A stretch of DNA of 64,000 bases, from the NCBI RefSeq assembly GCF_008693105.1, contig NZ_VXKK01000032.1, positions 62,001 to 126,000 on the forward strand. The letters are read 5' to 3'. Each line of letters begins with the position of its first letter. Position 1 is the stretch's first letter. A program made the position numbers and the translations under genes. Shown in pieces: positions 51,565 to 63,942 of the stretch. The notes under the pieces are model-generated. The model worked only from the letters and a program-made list of their open reading frames with translations. It did not search any database and was not told the origin of the DNA. The DNA is from Corynebacterium flavescens (GTDB lineage: Bacteria; Actinomycetota; Actinomycetes; Mycobacteriales; Mycobacteriaceae).

Positions 51565-54453
51565 CTAGTCGCGGGGAACCTCGACCTCTTCGTAGGCCTG
51601 GACGCGGTCGCCCACCTGGATATCCGGGTAGGACAAGACCATGCCGCACTCGTAGCCGGCAGACATCTCGTTGACGTCGTCCTTCTCGTGGCGCAGGGAC
51701 TCGATCTTCGCGTCGTTGACAATGACATTGCCATCGCGCACGATACGGACCTTGCCGTTGCGCTTGATCTTTCCATCGGTGACCATGCAGCCTGCGATGG
51801 TTCCAATGGAAGAGGACTTGAACAGGGCACGGATCTCGGCCTCGCCGGTCTCGCGCTCCTCGTAGATTGGCTTGAGCATGCCCTTGAGAGCCTGCTCGAC
51901 TTCTTCGATGGCTCGGTAGATGACGGTGTAGTAACGAATATCTACGCCCTCATTGTGCGCCTCCTCCGTAGCTTTGCCCTCTGCACGGACGTTGAACGCG
52001 ATAATAACGGCGTCGGAAGCAGCGGCCAGCGAAACGTTGGTCTGGGTAACGGCACCCACACCACGGTCGATGATGTTGAGCTGCACCTCGTCGTCGATCT
52101 TGATGTCCAACAACGCGTCCTCGAGAGCCTCGACGGAGCCAGCGTTGTCGCCCTTGAGGATAAGGTTGAGCGTCGAAGTCTCCTTCAACACCGCATCCAG
52201 ATCCTCGAGGGAGACGCGCTTGCGCGTCTTGGCCTGCATGGCGGAACGCTTACGGGCATCACGCTGCGCGGCAATCTGACGCGCCACGCGGTCATCCTCC
52301 ACAACCAAGAGGTTGTCGCCAGCGCCGGGGACACCGTTAAGGCCCTGGACCTGCACTGGACGGGAAGGACCAGCTTCTTCGACGTCATGCCCGAACTCGT
52401 CAAGCATGCGGCGCACACGGCCGTGTGCATCGCCGACGACGATGGAGTCGCCGACGCGCAAGGTACCGCGCTGGACGATGACGGTTGCGACAGGGCCGCG
52501 TCCGCGGTCGAGGTGGGCCTCGATCGCCACGCCCTGAGCATCCATGTCTGGGTTAGCAGTCAGCTCCAGAGCGGCATCAGCCGTAAGGATAACTGCCTCG
52601 AGCAGATCATCGATGTGCGTACCGGCCTTGGCAGAAATGTCGACGAACATGGTGTCGCCGCCGTATTCCTCCGGAATGAGCCCGTACTCCGTGAGCTGGC
52701 CACGGATCTTCTCCGGCTGAGCCTCCGGCTTATCGATCTTGTTGACCGCGACGACGACAGGAATACCGGCCGCCTTGGCGTGGTTGATTGCCTCAACGGT
52801 CTGTGGCATGACGCCGTCATCGGCTGCGACAACCAAGATAGCCAAGTCCGTGGACTTAGCACCGCGGGCACGCATGGCGGTAAAGGCCTCGTGACCAGGG
52901 GTATCCAGGAAGGTAATCGTCCGCGGGCCATCCTCGAGATCGACGGTGGTCTGGTAAGCACCGATGCCCTGGGTGATGCCTCCGGCCTCACCCGCGCGCT
53001 CGTTGGTCTTACGGATGGAGTCGAGCAAGCGGGTTTTACCGTGGTCAACGTGGCCCATGACGGTAACGACAGGAGGACGCTTTTCAAGCTCCTCGTCGCC
53101 GCCCTCGTCCTCACCGAACTGCAGATCGAAGGACTCGAGCAGCTCGCGGTCCTCGTCCTCGGGGGAGACGACTTCAACCTGGTAGTTGATCTCGGCACCA
53201 AGCAACTGCAAAGTTTCCTCGGACACGGAGGCGGTAGCGGTGACCATCTCACCCAGGTTAAACAGAGCCTGCACCAATGCTGCGGGATCCGCACCGATCT
53301 TCTCAGCGAAGTCGGAGAGCGAAGCGCCGCGACGCAGACGCACGCTGGCGCCCTTGCCATCGGGCAAACGAACGCCACCTACGACGTTCGGTGCCTGCAT
53401 TGCCTCGTACTCATTACGCTTCTGACGCTTGGACTTCTTGCCCCTGCGCGGTGCGCCACCTGGACGCCCGAATGCACCAGCAGTGCCGCCGCGCCGTCCG
53501 CCACGACCGCCTCCGCCGCCACCGGCACGGAATCCGCCTGGTGCACCGCCTGGACGTGCGCCCTGGCCGGTTCCACCTTGGCCACCGCGGCCACGACCGC
53601 GGCCTCCACCGGCGCCAGCTGCCTTAGCCGGCATAGCGCCTGGGGTGGGATGGGAAGGCATCATCGCGGGCGATGGTCGACGGCCTCCTGCTGGACGCTC
53701 CGTGCGGTGTCCGCCATCGGAATGCCCTCCGTGGCCCTTGTTAGCACCACGGTTGCCTTCGCCCGGCTTCGTACCGCGCTGGCCCTTGGTGCCGCCAGGA
53801 CGAGGCCCCGGACGACTCGAGCCGCCGCCGGTAGAGAACGGGTTATTCGCTACACGCCGAGTGCCACCAGGCTTCGGCATCGAACGAGGGGTGACACTGC
53901 CGGGGCTTGGACGATCGCCGGACTTCTCCAGCTTCTCATCGTGGCGAGACTTATGCGCAGGCTTCGGTGCGCCGGGCTTTGCCGCCTTGGCGCCGTGCGG
54001 CTTCGGTGCCCCCGGCTTCGCAGCTGCGGCAGGCTTGGCTCCACCACGCAGTGCAACAGGCTTAGCGGCCTCATGCTTAGCAGCTTCGGACTTGGAGGCC
54101 TCTACCTTGGATTCCTCAGGCTTTGCGTCGGCGGACTTTGCAGTCGCAGCCTTTTCTGCTGCCGGCTTCGCTGGCGCCTTATGGCCCGGCTTAGGAGCAG
54201 CAGACTTAGCTGCACCCGGCTTGGGGGCAGCAGGCTTATGAGCGCCGGGCTTGGCAGCCTTGGCGCCCTTGTCGGCGGGCTTGGACCCACCTTGTGCTTC
54301 ATAGTGTGCACGCATCTTCTTGACCACCGGGGGTTCGATGGTCGAGGATGCGGTCTTGACGAACTCGCCTTGCTCCTTGAGCGCGGCGAGGAGTTCCTTG
54401 CTGGTTACTCCGAGCTGTTTTGCTAGCTCGTGAACACGTAACTTTCCGGGCAC
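51565..54453 (-). CDS. infB: Translation initiation factor IF-2
   Basis: GTPase that places initiator tRNA on the 30S subunit. 962 residues. A short N-terminal IF2-N helix bundle (~1-50) is followed by a very long low-complexity region rich in Lys, Pro, Ala and Gly (~55-330), including several KPGAPKP-like repeats and Gly-Arg tracts. A second IF2-N domain (~365-415) precedes the G domain: [14 protein letters not shown] (~468), DTPGHEAFT (~522), NKIDK (~570). C-terminal beta-barrel and C1/C2 domains follow. The start is a GTG with AGGAG 5 nt upstream. Confidence 0.97.
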   Translation of the reverse strand: MPGKLRVHELAKQLGVTSKELLAALKEQGEFVKTASSTIEPPVVKKMRAHYEAQGGSKPADKGAKAAKPGAHKPAAPKPGAAKSAAPKPGHKAPAKPAAEKAATAKSADAKPEESKVEASKSEAAKHEAAKPVALRGGAKPAAAAKPGAPKPHGAKAAKPGAPKPAHKSRHDEKLEKSGDRPSPGSVTPRSMPKPGGTRRVANNPFSTGGGSSRPGPRPGGTKGQRGTKPGEGNRGANKGHGGHSDGGHRTERPAGGRRPSPAMMPSHPTPGAMPAKAAGAGGGRGRGRGGQGGTGQGARPGGAPGGFRAGGGGGGRGGRRGGTAGAFGRPGGAPRRGKKSKRQKRNEYEAMQAPNVVGGVRLPDGKGASVRLRRGASLSDFAEKIGADPAALVQALFNLGEMVTATASVSEETLQLLGAEINYQVEVVSPEDEDRELLESFDLQFGEDEGGDEELEKRPPVVTVMGHVDHGKTRLLDSIRKTNERAGEAGGITQGIGAYQTTVDLEDGPRTITFLDTPGHEAFTAMRARGAKSTDLAILVVAADDGVMPQTVEAINHAKAAGIPVVVAVNKIDKPEAQPEKIRGQLTEYGLIPEEYGGDTMFVDISAKAGTHIDDLLEAVILTADAALELTANPDMDAQGVAIEAHLDRGRGPVATVIVQRGTLRVGDSIVVGDAHGRVRRMLDEFGHDVEEAGPSRPVQVQGLNGVPGAGDNLLVVEDDRVARQIAAQRDARKRSAMQAKTRKRVSLEDLDAVLKETSTLNLILKGDNAGSVEALEDALLDIKIDDEVQLNIIDRGVGAVTQTNVSLAAASDAVIIAFNVRAEGKATEEAHNEGVDIRYYTVIYRAIEEVEQALKGMLKPIYEERETGEAEIRALFKSSSIGTIAGCMVTDGKIKRNGKVRIVRDGNVIVNDAKIESLRHEKDDVNEMSAGYECGMVLSYPDIQVGDRVQAYEEVEVPRD

Positions 54454-54619
54454 TTGTCTCCTCTGGTTGTTTCCTAGAGACCAAGACCGCGGGAAGTGGC
54501 CTGACCTCTAGTTATTTGCGTATGACTTTCATCGCTGATGCTTCATCGTTGTGCGCTCATCAGTGTTCGGTCTTCCTTTTAACTATGGATCGGACGGGCA
54601 ATTTGCCCGCCGACTGCAT

Positions 54620-54898
54620 CTATCTGGATTGTTCCTCCAGATACTCACGTACGTGGCCTGTGTCCACGTGGGTAGACATTCGGAGTGCACGCCCGAAGGC
54701 ATTCTTGCGCTCCGCCAGCTCTAAGGCAGAAAGATCCGGTTTAAACCAAGCTCCCCTGCCGGGCAGCCGGCGAAGCGGATCCGCCAGTATTCGGCGCCCT
54801 TGTGGGTCTGCGTTATCCGCAACAACCCGCAATAGCTCCGAATCTGGATACCGGCGACGCGTGGCGATACACGTCCGAAGCCGTTGTCCTTGAGACAT
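54620..54898 (-). CDS. ylxR: YlxR family RNA-binding protein
   Basis: 92-residue YlxR (DUF448) protein encoded between nusA and infB in most actinobacteria and firmicutes. It opens MSQGQRLRTCIATRRR and contains the conserved GRGAWFKPD (~48) and a basic surface typical of RNA binding. Function is not settled; regulation of RNase P or transcription has been proposed for homologues. The 166-bp gap to infB holds the dyad CGGGCAATTTGCCCG. Confidence 0.9.
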   Translation of the reverse strand: MSQGQRLRTCIATRRRYPDSELLRVVADNADPQGRRILADPLRRLPGRGAWFKPDLSALELAERKNAFGRALRMSTHVDTGHVREYLEEQSR

Positions 54899-54917
54899 TC
54901 AACTCCTTCAAGCTGGT

Positions 54918-54936
54918 GCGGTAGAACAACTACCGC
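54918..54936 (-). promoter_or_regulatory. Hairpin in the ylxR leader
   Basis: GCGGTAG (54918-54924) pairs with CTACCGC (54930-54936) around a 5-nt loop. TAGACT (54978-54983 on the minus strand) further upstream is a possible -10, so ylxR-infB may also be transcribed from the nusA-ylxR gap. Confidence 0.45.
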
Positions 54937-55050
54937 GCCTGCCACGTCAACCGTATTCTGCAATTGGGCCGTATGTTAGTCTACGCGAAACTTGCGCGAA
55001 TGATTAATCTGCTCGCGTCGCGCGCGCCGCCAGCCCGCAGGTACCCCCAA

Positions 55051-56079
55051 TTATTCTTGGGACTCGACCTGATCAGCGTCGGAATGAATGTCGATCTTCC
55101 AACCCGTCAGTCGCGCCGCCAGGCGGGCGTTCTGGCCTTCCTTGCCAATGGCCAGAGAAAGCTGGTAGTCCGGCACCGTCACGCGTGCTACCTGCGCCTC
55201 AGGATCAACGATCTCTACCTTGACGACCTTAGAAGGCGCGAGAGCATTACCAACATATGCGGCCGGATCCTCGGCGAAGTCAATGATGTCAATCTTCTCG
55301 CCGCCTAGCTCACGCATGATGTTGTGCACACGCTGACCACGGGGGCCGATGCAGGCACCCTTGGCATTCAGCCCCTTGGCGTGCCCGACGACGGAAACCT
55401 TGGAACGGTGACCCGCTTCCCTAGCGATAGAAATGAGCTCAACCGAGCCTTCCTCGACCTCAGGAATTTCCAACTCGAAAAGCCCGCGAACAAACTCCGG
55501 GTGGGTTCGCGACAGGCTTATCTGCAGCTTGGCTCCGTTGCGGTTGACACCAACCACGTAAGCCTTGACGCGGTCGCCGTGCTTGAGCTTTTCGCCAGGG
55601 ATCTGCTCGGCCGGCAGAAGCACTGCATCTTGGGAGTCGAGCTCCGTGCCCAGCTGCACTACGACAATGCCCTTTTCATTAGCGTAGACATCACGCTGGA
55701 CTACGCCGGATACTACTTTTCCAGTCAGCTCCGAGTAAGAATCATAGGCGCGCTCGGCCTCGGCCTCGCGCAGCTTGCGCAAGATGGCATCGCGGACGGC
55801 CTGGGCTCCTACGCGCCCGAAGTTATCTGGGGTGTCATCGTACTCAGTGACAACCTCACCCGACTCGGGATCCAGCTCGGAGACAATGACAGTGACCTCA
55901 CCCGTACCTGCATCAATGTCCACGCGGGATTTGGAGTTCTCTGCTTTACCATCCATGCTTTCAGCGCGGTAATCAAGGTAGGAGTACAAAAGAGCTCCGG
56001 CGATGGCCTCGAGCAGCTGCTTGACGCGCACACCGCGCTCAGCCTGAATGGTACGCAGTGCTTCAAGATCAATATTCAC
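55051..56079 (-). CDS. nusA: Transcription termination/antitermination factor NusA
   Basis: RNA polymerase-bound elongation factor. 342 residues: N-terminal RNAP-binding domain (~1-130), S1 domain (~135-205), two KH domains (~205-340) with AKGACIGPRGQRVHNI and AIGKEGQNARLAARLTGWKIDI (in parts GPRGQRV and GKEGQNARLA). It lacks the C-terminal acidic repeats of E. coli NusA, as usual in actinobacteria. It lies 3 bp after rimP. Confidence 0.97.
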   Translation of the reverse strand: MNIDLEALRTIQAERGVRVKQLLEAIAGALLYSYLDYRAESMDGKAENSKSRVDIDAGTGEVTVIVSELDPESGEVVTEYDDTPDNFGRVGAQAVRDAILRKLREAEAERAYDSYSELTGKVVSGVVQRDVYANEKGIVVVQLGTELDSQDAVLLPAEQIPGEKLKHGDRVKAYVVGVNRNGAKLQISLSRTHPEFVRGLFELEIPEVEEGSVELISIAREAGHRSKVSVVGHAKGLNAKGACIGPRGQRVHNIMRELGGEKIDIIDFAEDPAAYVGNALAPSKVVKVEIVDPEAQVARVTVPDYQLSLAIGKEGQNARLAARLTGWKIDIHSDADQVESQE

Positions 56080-56082
56080 TTG

Positions 56083-56640
56083 TTAATCCTCTCGGGTTAC
56101 CGAGTTCTCCTCGGCGAATTCAAACGTTGCTTGTGCGGCTTCCTTCTCCCACTCGGGGGGAAGCGCAAACTCAATTTCTACCACCGCATGGTCTATGTTT
56201 TCCAATCGCTCGATGGAGAAAACCGCGTTCTTGCCCTCGCTGCTAATCAGAGCAACGCGCTTCTCGGCTGGATCCAGAGCGCCGATGCGTACGAGCTGCC
56301 TTTTACCCGCCATGTTGAGAGCAACCTTGCGCCCACGATTACGACGCCAATGCCGGGCGGCTTGGAGGGGAAGACCAACTCCCGGAGTCGACACCTCCAG
56401 GGTATAGCCTGCACCGAAGTCCAGGAGCCCCTCCTCTTCCTGCGCGTCGAAGAAAGCAGAAATCTCTTGGGAGACCTTTTCAATAACGTCGGAATCGGGC
56501 GGAGTATCGCCATCGATGTGCACTACAACCTTCGACTTCTTTCCTGCCCTGGTGACCTTGATGTCTTCCACGTCAAGATCACGGTGTCCCAGGATCGGGG
56601 ACAATAACTGCGTCAGTTGCTCTGAGTTAGGGAAAGCCAT
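56083..56640 (-). CDS. rimP: Ribosome maturation factor RimP
   Basis: 30S assembly factor. 185 residues. The RimP N-domain contains DLDVEDIKVTRAGKKSKVVVHID (in parts VEDIKVTRAG and VVVHID) and the motif LEVSTPGVGLPL (~95) is conserved. The ATG at 56640 has TACTCT 7 nt upstream, so the rimP-nusA operon is probably leaderless. It is divergent from the DUF4439 gene, 37 bp away. Confidence 0.94.
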   Translation of the reverse strand: MAFPNSEQLTQLLSPILGHRDLDVEDIKVTRAGKKSKVVVHIDGDTPPDSDVIEKVSQEISAFFDAQEEEGLLDFGAGYTLEVSTPGVGLPLQAARHWRRNRGRKVALNMAGKRQLVRIGALDPAEKRVALISSEGKNAVFSIERLENIDHAVVEIEFALPPEWEKEAAQATFEFAEENSVTRED

Positions 56641-56677
56641 GTGAACTAGAGTACGTGCAACGGGTACAGTCTCTTGC

Positions 56678-57610
56678 GTGAACCCCCGAGTATTAGCCGC
56701 TGTTTCCCTCTTGACTTTGCCCCTTCTTACCGGATGCCAGCTTGTGGATTCCACGGTGGATTACTTCGGCCCTCGCCCGGATGAGAACCTGGAGAAGCTT
56801 GCGCATCGCGCCCAAGAGGACTCTCTTGCACTGGCGGGCATAGATGCCGAGGCCGCCAGCGTACGCGCGCGCCAGGCAGATGAGCTTTATTCGGAGATTT
56901 CGCGTTTGTGCGGAACCATCGACGGCGTCGCTCCCCGCTCTTGTGCGGTGAAGAAGCCCACCGCACCTAGTGCTGTTCCTCCGGGCGATTCCCCTGCGAC
57001 AGAAATCCTTCAATCGGCGGCTGATCTTTCGATAGCAGGTTTGGGCACAGTTCATGTCGAGTCGCGTCCACTGGTCGTGGAACAGGCAATAGAACTCGAA
57101 CAACAGGTTTCCATGTCCAAAGCCAGCTCCGCATCTTCTTCACAGGAAGCAGAAGCGGCCGAGCCGGATGCCAAAGAATCTCTACCTGCCTTACCCGGCT
57201 TCAAGAAGGGGACGGACCCGGCGGTTTCTGATGGCGCCACCGATCTGCTGAACTGGGAGTACATGCAATTGTTCGCCCTTGATTTCGCTCGTTCCTACGC
57301 CGACTCGGGCTTGCTAAACACCATAGACAGCCGTCTCCGCGATCATGAGGAACGCATCCGCGCGCTGCAAGGCGCGCTAGCACCCTTGGGACCTGTGCCG
57401 CAGCCTGCTCTCGCTTACCAGCCCGCAGCCGAGACTCTGCCCACTAATGCCGAGGAAGCACAAGCCTTTGTGGAAAGTCTTGCCGCTTCTGACTCACAGA
57501 AGTGGGCCTCGGCCGCCAGCACCCAGGCGGAGAAGCTTAAATCGGAGGATTCGCTCGCCGATTGGCGCTCCTGGCTCATCGCCGTGGCCGCGCAGTCTCG
57601 CTCTTACTAG
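56678..57610 (+). CDS. DUF4439-type lipoprotein
   Basis: 310-residue exported protein. A signal peptide with the lipobox LLTGC (Cys ~20) indicates lipid anchoring outside the membrane. A Ser/Glu-rich linker (~140-170) precedes a helical C-terminal domain (~185-310) resembling the ferritin-like DUF4439 fold, with EYMQLFALDFARSYAD and WRSWLIAVAAQ. No function is known to me. The GTG start at 56678 has TACAGT 7 nt upstream and is probably leaderless. It is divergent from rimP. Confidence 0.78.
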   Translation: MNPRVLAAVSLLTLPLLTGCQLVDSTVDYFGPRPDENLEKLAHRAQEDSLALAGIDAEAASVRARQADELYSEISRLCGTIDGVAPRSCAVKKPTAPSAVPPGDSPATEILQSAADLSIAGLGTVHVESRPLVVEQAIELEQQVSMSKASSASSSQEAEAAEPDAKESLPALPGFKKGTDPAVSDGATDLLNWEYMQLFALDFARSYADSGLLNTIDSRLRDHEERIRALQGALAPLGPVPQPALAYQPAAETLPTNAEEAQAFVESLAASDSQKWASAASTQAEKLKSEDSLADWRSWLIAVAAQSRSY

Positions 57611-57642
57611 CCGTGTCCCCCGCCGCTTGTATGCTCAGCTAG

Positions 57643-59607
57643 ATGAAGTCTCAAACAATCCGCCGCTTTAGGTGGTTGTCCCTCTTGCTCCTCATTCTCG
57701 GCGCCGCTGCACTGACTTTGGGCGGAGTGGACCAGCCGGAATCTGGAACCTCTACCCTGCCCAAAGGCGCCGAATCCACCACGGTGGCGCAGTTGCAGGA
57801 AAAGGCCGCACAAGAGGACTCCGATGCTTCCTCTGCGCAGGCTGCGTTGGTATTTTTCAGCTCCGAGCAGCAACTCGATCTGGCATCAATGGCTCAACGC
57901 GCAGCTGAGCTGGGCGGACCTCTTATCCCCAGCGACGACGGCACAGCGGCCTTGATTCCCGTCGAGGTTCCTGCCGGCACTGCCACGGACAATGCGGTGG
58001 CAGTTGCTAATCTGCGCGAATCCGCCGCGCAAGATCTCCCCGCAGAGGTTAACTCGCAGGTGACAGGTCCCGCCGCGATTCAGGCCGATTTAGCCAATGT
58101 TTTTGAAGGCGCAAACTTCTTGTTGCTTTCCGTCACTGCGGCAATCGTGGCCATCTTGCTTATCATCACTTACCGCTCCCCCGTTTTGTGGATCCTGCCG
58201 CTGGCCGTCATCGGCGTGGCTGATCGCGTGGCCGCTACCCTCTTCACCTATGTTCTCGATGCCTTCGGCCTGTCCTGGAATGAGTCTACCGCCGGCATCC
58301 TATCGGTGTTGGTCTTCGGCGCTGGCACGAATTATGCACTCTTGCTCATCTCCCGCTACCGCGAAGAACTCACCCGCCACGAGGACAGGTTTGGCGCCAT
58401 GGCGCGCTCATGGCTTCCCACCCTCACAACCGTGTCTGCCTCCGCCGGAACCGTCATCCTCGGCGTGGCCTGCCTGCTCTGGTCCTCCGTTCCCGTAACT
58501 CAGGGATTAGGCGCTGCAGCCATGGTGGGCATCGCCATCGCCTGGGTCTTCGCGCTCTTCGTCCTTCCGGGCGTGCTCGTCACATTCGGACGCTGGATCT
58601 TCTGGCCGCGCCGCCCCGAGGCCGGGCACAAGCTCAGCCATGGATTCTGGGACCGGGTGGGAGGCGTCGTCGCCAAGCGCCCGAAACAGATCGTGGCCTG
58701 CTCCATCGTTGCCCTAGGTATCTGCTCACTGGGATGCCTTCAAATCAACACTGGCATCACCGAGGCGGACCAGTTCATCGACACCCCCGAATCCATCTCC
58801 GCCGCAAGCGAACTCGAGGAGGCCTTCCCCCAACAATCCGCGACGCCGCCGATCCTTGCCACACGCGACGCCTCCGCTACCGAAGCCGAGCTTGCGTCCC
58901 TCGGCGCCACCGCGACCGCACGCCCTGGTAACCCGGAAGGATGGACCTTACTCCAAGTCTCCGGCGCCGACATCGACGAACTGCGCACAGCATTTTCCGG
59001 TAGCGATGTCCTCGTGGGCGGCCCCGAGGCAGAACTCATGGATGAGGAGGCCGCTGCCGCCAGTGACCGCGAGATTATCTTTCCCCTCATCTTGCTGCTG
59101 ATTCTGGGCGCGCTCATCATCATGCTGCGCAGCCTGCTCGCACCGCTCATCATGGTGGCTTCAGTCTTGCTGACTAATCTCGCGGCACTGGGACTGGGCT
59201 GGTGGCTGTCTCATTATGTGTTTGGCTTCGACGCCTTGGCCTCCACCACTCCGCTCTACGCCTTCGTATTCCTCGTAGCACTGGGCATTGACTACACCAT
59301 CTTCCTCATCACTCGCGCCCGTGAAAACGCCCGCGACATGGGCACTCGAAAAGGAATACTCACGTCATTGTCCGCTACCGGTGGCGTCATCACCTCCGCG
59401 GGCGTGCTCCTGGCAGCGGTCTTTGCCGCGCTGGGAGTCTTGCCGCTGGTGGTGCTCGCGCAGCTGGGGATCACCGTGTTTGTCGGGGTCTTGCTCGACA
59501 CCCTCATCGTGCGCACCCTGCTCGTTCCAGCACTCGTTGAACTGCTGGGAGAAAAGTTCTGGTGGCCCGCCCGCGGCTTCACGCCAGCTGAAAGCCGGCC
59601 AGCTTAA
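57643..59607 (+). CDS. MMPL family RND transporter
   Basis: 654-residue member of the MMPL/RND lipid and small-molecule exporters; substrates in mycolate-producing bacteria include trehalose mycolates. Twelve membrane segments in two halves, each with one extracytoplasmic loop: TM1 ~10-30, TM2-6 ~160-330, TM7 ~350-370, TM8-12 ~465-640. The proton-relay motif appears as VFGAGTNYALLLISRYREEL (first half, in parts GAGTNYAL and SRYREEL) and ALGIDYTIFLITRAREN (second half), the first with Asp replaced by Asn. TATGCT lies 7 nt before the ATG (leaderless). Confidence 0.9.
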   Translation: MKSQTIRRFRWLSLLLLILGAAALTLGGVDQPESGTSTLPKGAESTTVAQLQEKAAQEDSDASSAQAALVFFSSEQQLDLASMAQRAAELGGPLIPSDDGTAALIPVEVPAGTATDNAVAVANLRESAAQDLPAEVNSQVTGPAAIQADLANVFEGANFLLLSVTAAIVAILLIITYRSPVLWILPLAVIGVADRVAATLFTYVLDAFGLSWNESTAGILSVLVFGAGTNYALLLISRYREELTRHEDRFGAMARSWLPTLTTVSASAGTVILGVACLLWSSVPVTQGLGAAAMVGIAIAWVFALFVLPGVLVTFGRWIFWPRRPEAGHKLSHGFWDRVGGVVAKRPKQIVACSIVALGICSLGCLQINTGITEADQFIDTPESISAASELEEAFPQQSATPPILATRDASATEAELASLGATATARPGNPEGWTLLQVSGADIDELRTAFSGSDVLVGGPEAELMDEEAAAASDREIIFPLILLLILGALIIMLRSLLAPLIMVASVLLTNLAALGLGWWLSHYVFGFDALASTTPLYAFVFLVALGIDYTIFLITRARENARDMGTRKGILTSLSATGGVITSAGVLLAAVFAALGVLPLVVLAQLGITVFVGVLLDTLIVRTLLVPALVELLGEKFWWPARGFTPAESRPA

Positions 59608-59674
59608 AGTCAGAGACCTTTTAGGCCGCGTGCATTGTATTCTCCCCGTGGCCGGCCTTAGGTTGAGCACTCGT

Positions 59675-59716
59675 GACGGAGAGTCCGTCCGCATTCGACG
59701 ACGGAGAGTCCGTCCG
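59675..59716 (+). repeat. Two direct 17-bp repeats, each a dyad, upstream of rpf
   Basis: GACGGAGAGTCCGTCCG occurs at 59675-59691 and 59700-59716, 25 bp apart. Each contains GACGGA-GAG-TCCGTC, a perfect 6-bp stem with a 3-nt loop. They lie between the MMPL gene and the Rpf gene. Confidence 0.85.
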
Positions 59717-59746
59717 TATGTCAGCGAACAAAGCAACCCAAGCTAG

Positions 59747-61851
<2,105 letters not shown>

Positions 61852-61882
61852 GCAGAGAAATATACCCCGCTACCCTAGATAC

Positions 61883-62620
61883 ATGCTCATCATCCTTCCT
61901 CCTTCCGAAACCAAGTCGCCGGGAGGCGACCACCCGCCGCTCGATTTCTCCAGCTTGTCCTATCCTGAGCTCACCTCCATACGCGAGGATATTGCACGAG
62001 ACCTGCGCCGTTTAAACGTGGATGAGGCACTCAGCGTCCTCAAAATCTCGCAGAAGCTGCGCCCAGAAGCTGAGGCAAATAGGCACCTGTTATCTACCCC
62101 CACCACGCCGGCGCTTCTGCGTTATACCGGGGTGCTCTATGAGGCGCTAGATGCGCCAAGCCTGCCAGAGAATGCTTGGGCGCGTTTGGCTATCGGCTCT
62201 GCGCTCTTCGGGGTTGTGGGTGCCCGGGATCTTATCCCCCACTACCGTCTCTCCGGCGGCACCAAGCTCCCCACTTCTGACGGCCACCTTCCCACGATGA
62301 AGGCCCGCTGGGGAACCGCCATAACGGATGCCTTAAAAGATTCTGCAGAGTTGATCGTGGATCTGCGCTCCGGCACCTACCAACAACTGGGCAAGGTGCC
62401 CAGCGCGGTGACCGTGCGGGTGGAGACGGTGCAGCCTGATGGTTCCCGCAAGGTGGTCAGTCACTTCAACAAGCACTACAAGGGGCAGTTGGCCCGTGTC
62501 CTTGCTATGAGCCCTAATGATGCTTTCCGTCTTGAAGACGTTGCCGCCATAGCCCGCAGCGCCGGAATGGAAGTCGAAGAACACGCGGAGGGGCGCAATG
62601 TGCTCAACCTCGTGGTCTAG
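61883..62620 (+). CDS. yaaA: YaaA/DUF328 family peroxide stress protein
   Basis: 245-residue YaaA-family protein; E. coli YaaA lowers free iron and damage under peroxide stress. Motifs: LPPSETKSPGG (~5), YTGVLYEALDAPSL near 85, GLFG-like SALFGVVGARDLIPHYRLSGG (~110, in parts VVGARDLIPHYRLS) and FNKHYKGQLAR near 205. The ATG at 61883 has TACCCT 6 nt upstream (leaderless). Its stop codon overlaps that of the convergent downstream gene. Confidence 0.9.
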   Translation: MLIILPPSETKSPGGDHPPLDFSSLSYPELTSIREDIARDLRRLNVDEALSVLKISQKLRPEAEANRHLLSTPTTPALLRYTGVLYEALDAPSLPENAWARLAIGSALFGVVGARDLIPHYRLSGGTKLPTSDGHLPTMKARWGTAITDALKDSAELIVDLRSGTYQQLGKVPSAVTVRVETVQPDGSRKVVSHFNKHYKGQLARVLAMSPNDAFRLEDVAAIARSAGMEVEEHAEGRNVLNLVV

Positions 62621-63942
62621 GCGGGGCTGCGGGTGAGGGTTTCGATGTAGCGCAGGCTATTGCGCGGCAACAGGCATTCGGTGGCAATGCGGATGCCCTT
62701 GGCCACGCGCCGCTCATCGCGCGCGGTATAAAGCTTGGCGACGACGCGGTCACGCAGATCCCAGGGCGAAATGGTGTTGATGTAGATCTTGGTTCCTCCC
62801 TCGAATCCTGCCAGGGTGGAGATGCGCAACTTAATCATCACGCGCCACGGCTGCGGGAGCTCGACATCAGCGGGGCGGTGATGCCACTCCTCGTTACACG
62901 GGACATCGGCACCCACCGCAGCATGCGCGGCGTGGATGAGGTCACTGACCCCTGTTAACTCGGCCTTCGTGTGCAGCCACGGCTCACAGGTCTTCGCCTT
63001 TGAGAAGATCTCGAGGGTGGGATAGCGGTGCCCGAATCCTGCCAGCAATACGGCGTGGTCATTCTCGGCGATAACCAGATTCTGCTTCGCCGCGTAGTCC
63101 ACGGCCCACTCGTTGTACATGTTGGGGTAGCGGCGTTGCAGCTCTACCTCCCTATGGGAGGCCATGCCGCGATCATCAATAGCGACAACCTGCTTGTGCA
63201 GGTGATCGAAGGAGGCGCCGGCAGCCGCAAGCCAATTTTGGAAGGCCACCACATAGTCGGCGTAACGGTTTCTTTCGTAGAGGTCCCGGATAGCGTCTGC
63301 GGTGAAGGCGGTAAAGAGGGCGTGTTCCTCGGGGCTGAGGGTTCCTGAGGAAGCGAGCTGCGAGTCATCGGTGGCGCCATTGATAAAGTGCCGCGCCGCG
63401 ATGATGACATCGTGCCCGCCAGCAAAGAACCCGGCGGCTTGCTCTAGAAGCTTATCTTCCGGGGCATCGCCAAGCTTAGCCGCAGCCCGCTTGGTGCGGA
63501 TGGTCTTAAGTACATGCTCGCGGCCCGCGGGATCAGCAAGATAAGACTCCATGCGCTGGCGAGTTTCCTCATCCATCTCGAAGCCATAGTTCTCACGCCA
63601 GTAGTCATAAGAGACGATCTCGAAGAGGTTAGGCACTCGTCGAAAGGAAGGAACTGATTGCTCGTACTCCTCAATCGGAACTCCGCGCAGGATTCCACCA
63701 GATGGCAAGATGCGGGCTTTCTCTGGGGGCGTGTCAAGTTCACGCCCGTCACAAAAAGCGCAGCGGTAGTGAAAGTCATCCTCTGACAAAGGTGCTGGGT
63801 GAACCGCAGGGACAGAAAAGGGCCGACTGCCCCGGCCGGGAACTGTCCAGACCTCAGTGCCGGAAAAGGGATTGACTTGCTTGATGGTGCCATCCGCCAT
63901 GGTTTGGATGGGCTCCATGCGGCTAAAGAGTGCTTCGCTCAT
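62617..63942 (-). CDS. DUF4921 / galactose-1-phosphate uridylyltransferase-like protein
   Basis: 441-residue protein resembling the GalT branch of the HIT superfamily and the family annotated DUF4921 in corynebacteria. CAFCDGRELDTP near 60 resembles a zinc site; RRVPNLFEIV near 104 resembles the GalT NKFP region; ASFDHLHKQVVA near 237 is the position of the catalytic His motif but reads HLHKQ rather than GalT HPHGQ. The substrate is therefore uncertain. TAATCT (63950-63955) with AAGGAAC lies just before the ATG. The last 58 bp of the window (63943-64000) show no gene I can support. Confidence 0.75.
   Translation of the reverse strand: MSEALFSRMEPIQTMADGTIKQVNPFSGTEVWTVPGRGSRPFSVPAVHPAPLSEDDFHYRCAFCDGRELDTPPEKARILPSGGILRGVPIEEYEQSVPSFRRVPNLFEIVSYDYWRENYGFEMDEETRQRMESYLADPAGREHVLKTIRTKRAAAKLGDAPEDKLLEQAAGFFAGGHDVIIAARHFINGATDDSQLASSGTLSPEEHALFTAFTADAIRDLYERNRYADYVVAFQNWLAAAGASFDHLHKQVVAIDDRGMASHREVELQRRYPNMYNEWAVDYAAKQNLVIAENDHAVLLAGFGHRYPTLEIFSKAKTCEPWLHTKAELTGVSDLIHAAHAAVGADVPCNEEWHHRPADVELPQPWRVMIKLRISTLAGFEGGTKIYINTISPWDLRDRVVAKLYTARDERRVAKGIRIATECLLPRNSLRYIETLTRSPA

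Noticed and set aside
51688-54426. 912-codon open frame antisense to infB
   Set aside because: It mirrors the GC-rich infB codons, has no recognisable domain, and infB is certain. Similar antisense frames over ftsK (31019-32668), rnj (34724-36208) and pnp (42243-43400) were rejected for the same reason.
51601-54441. KPGA-type repeats in infB as a mobile or CRISPR-like repeat
   Set aside because: They are the usual low-complexity linker of actinobacterial IF-2.
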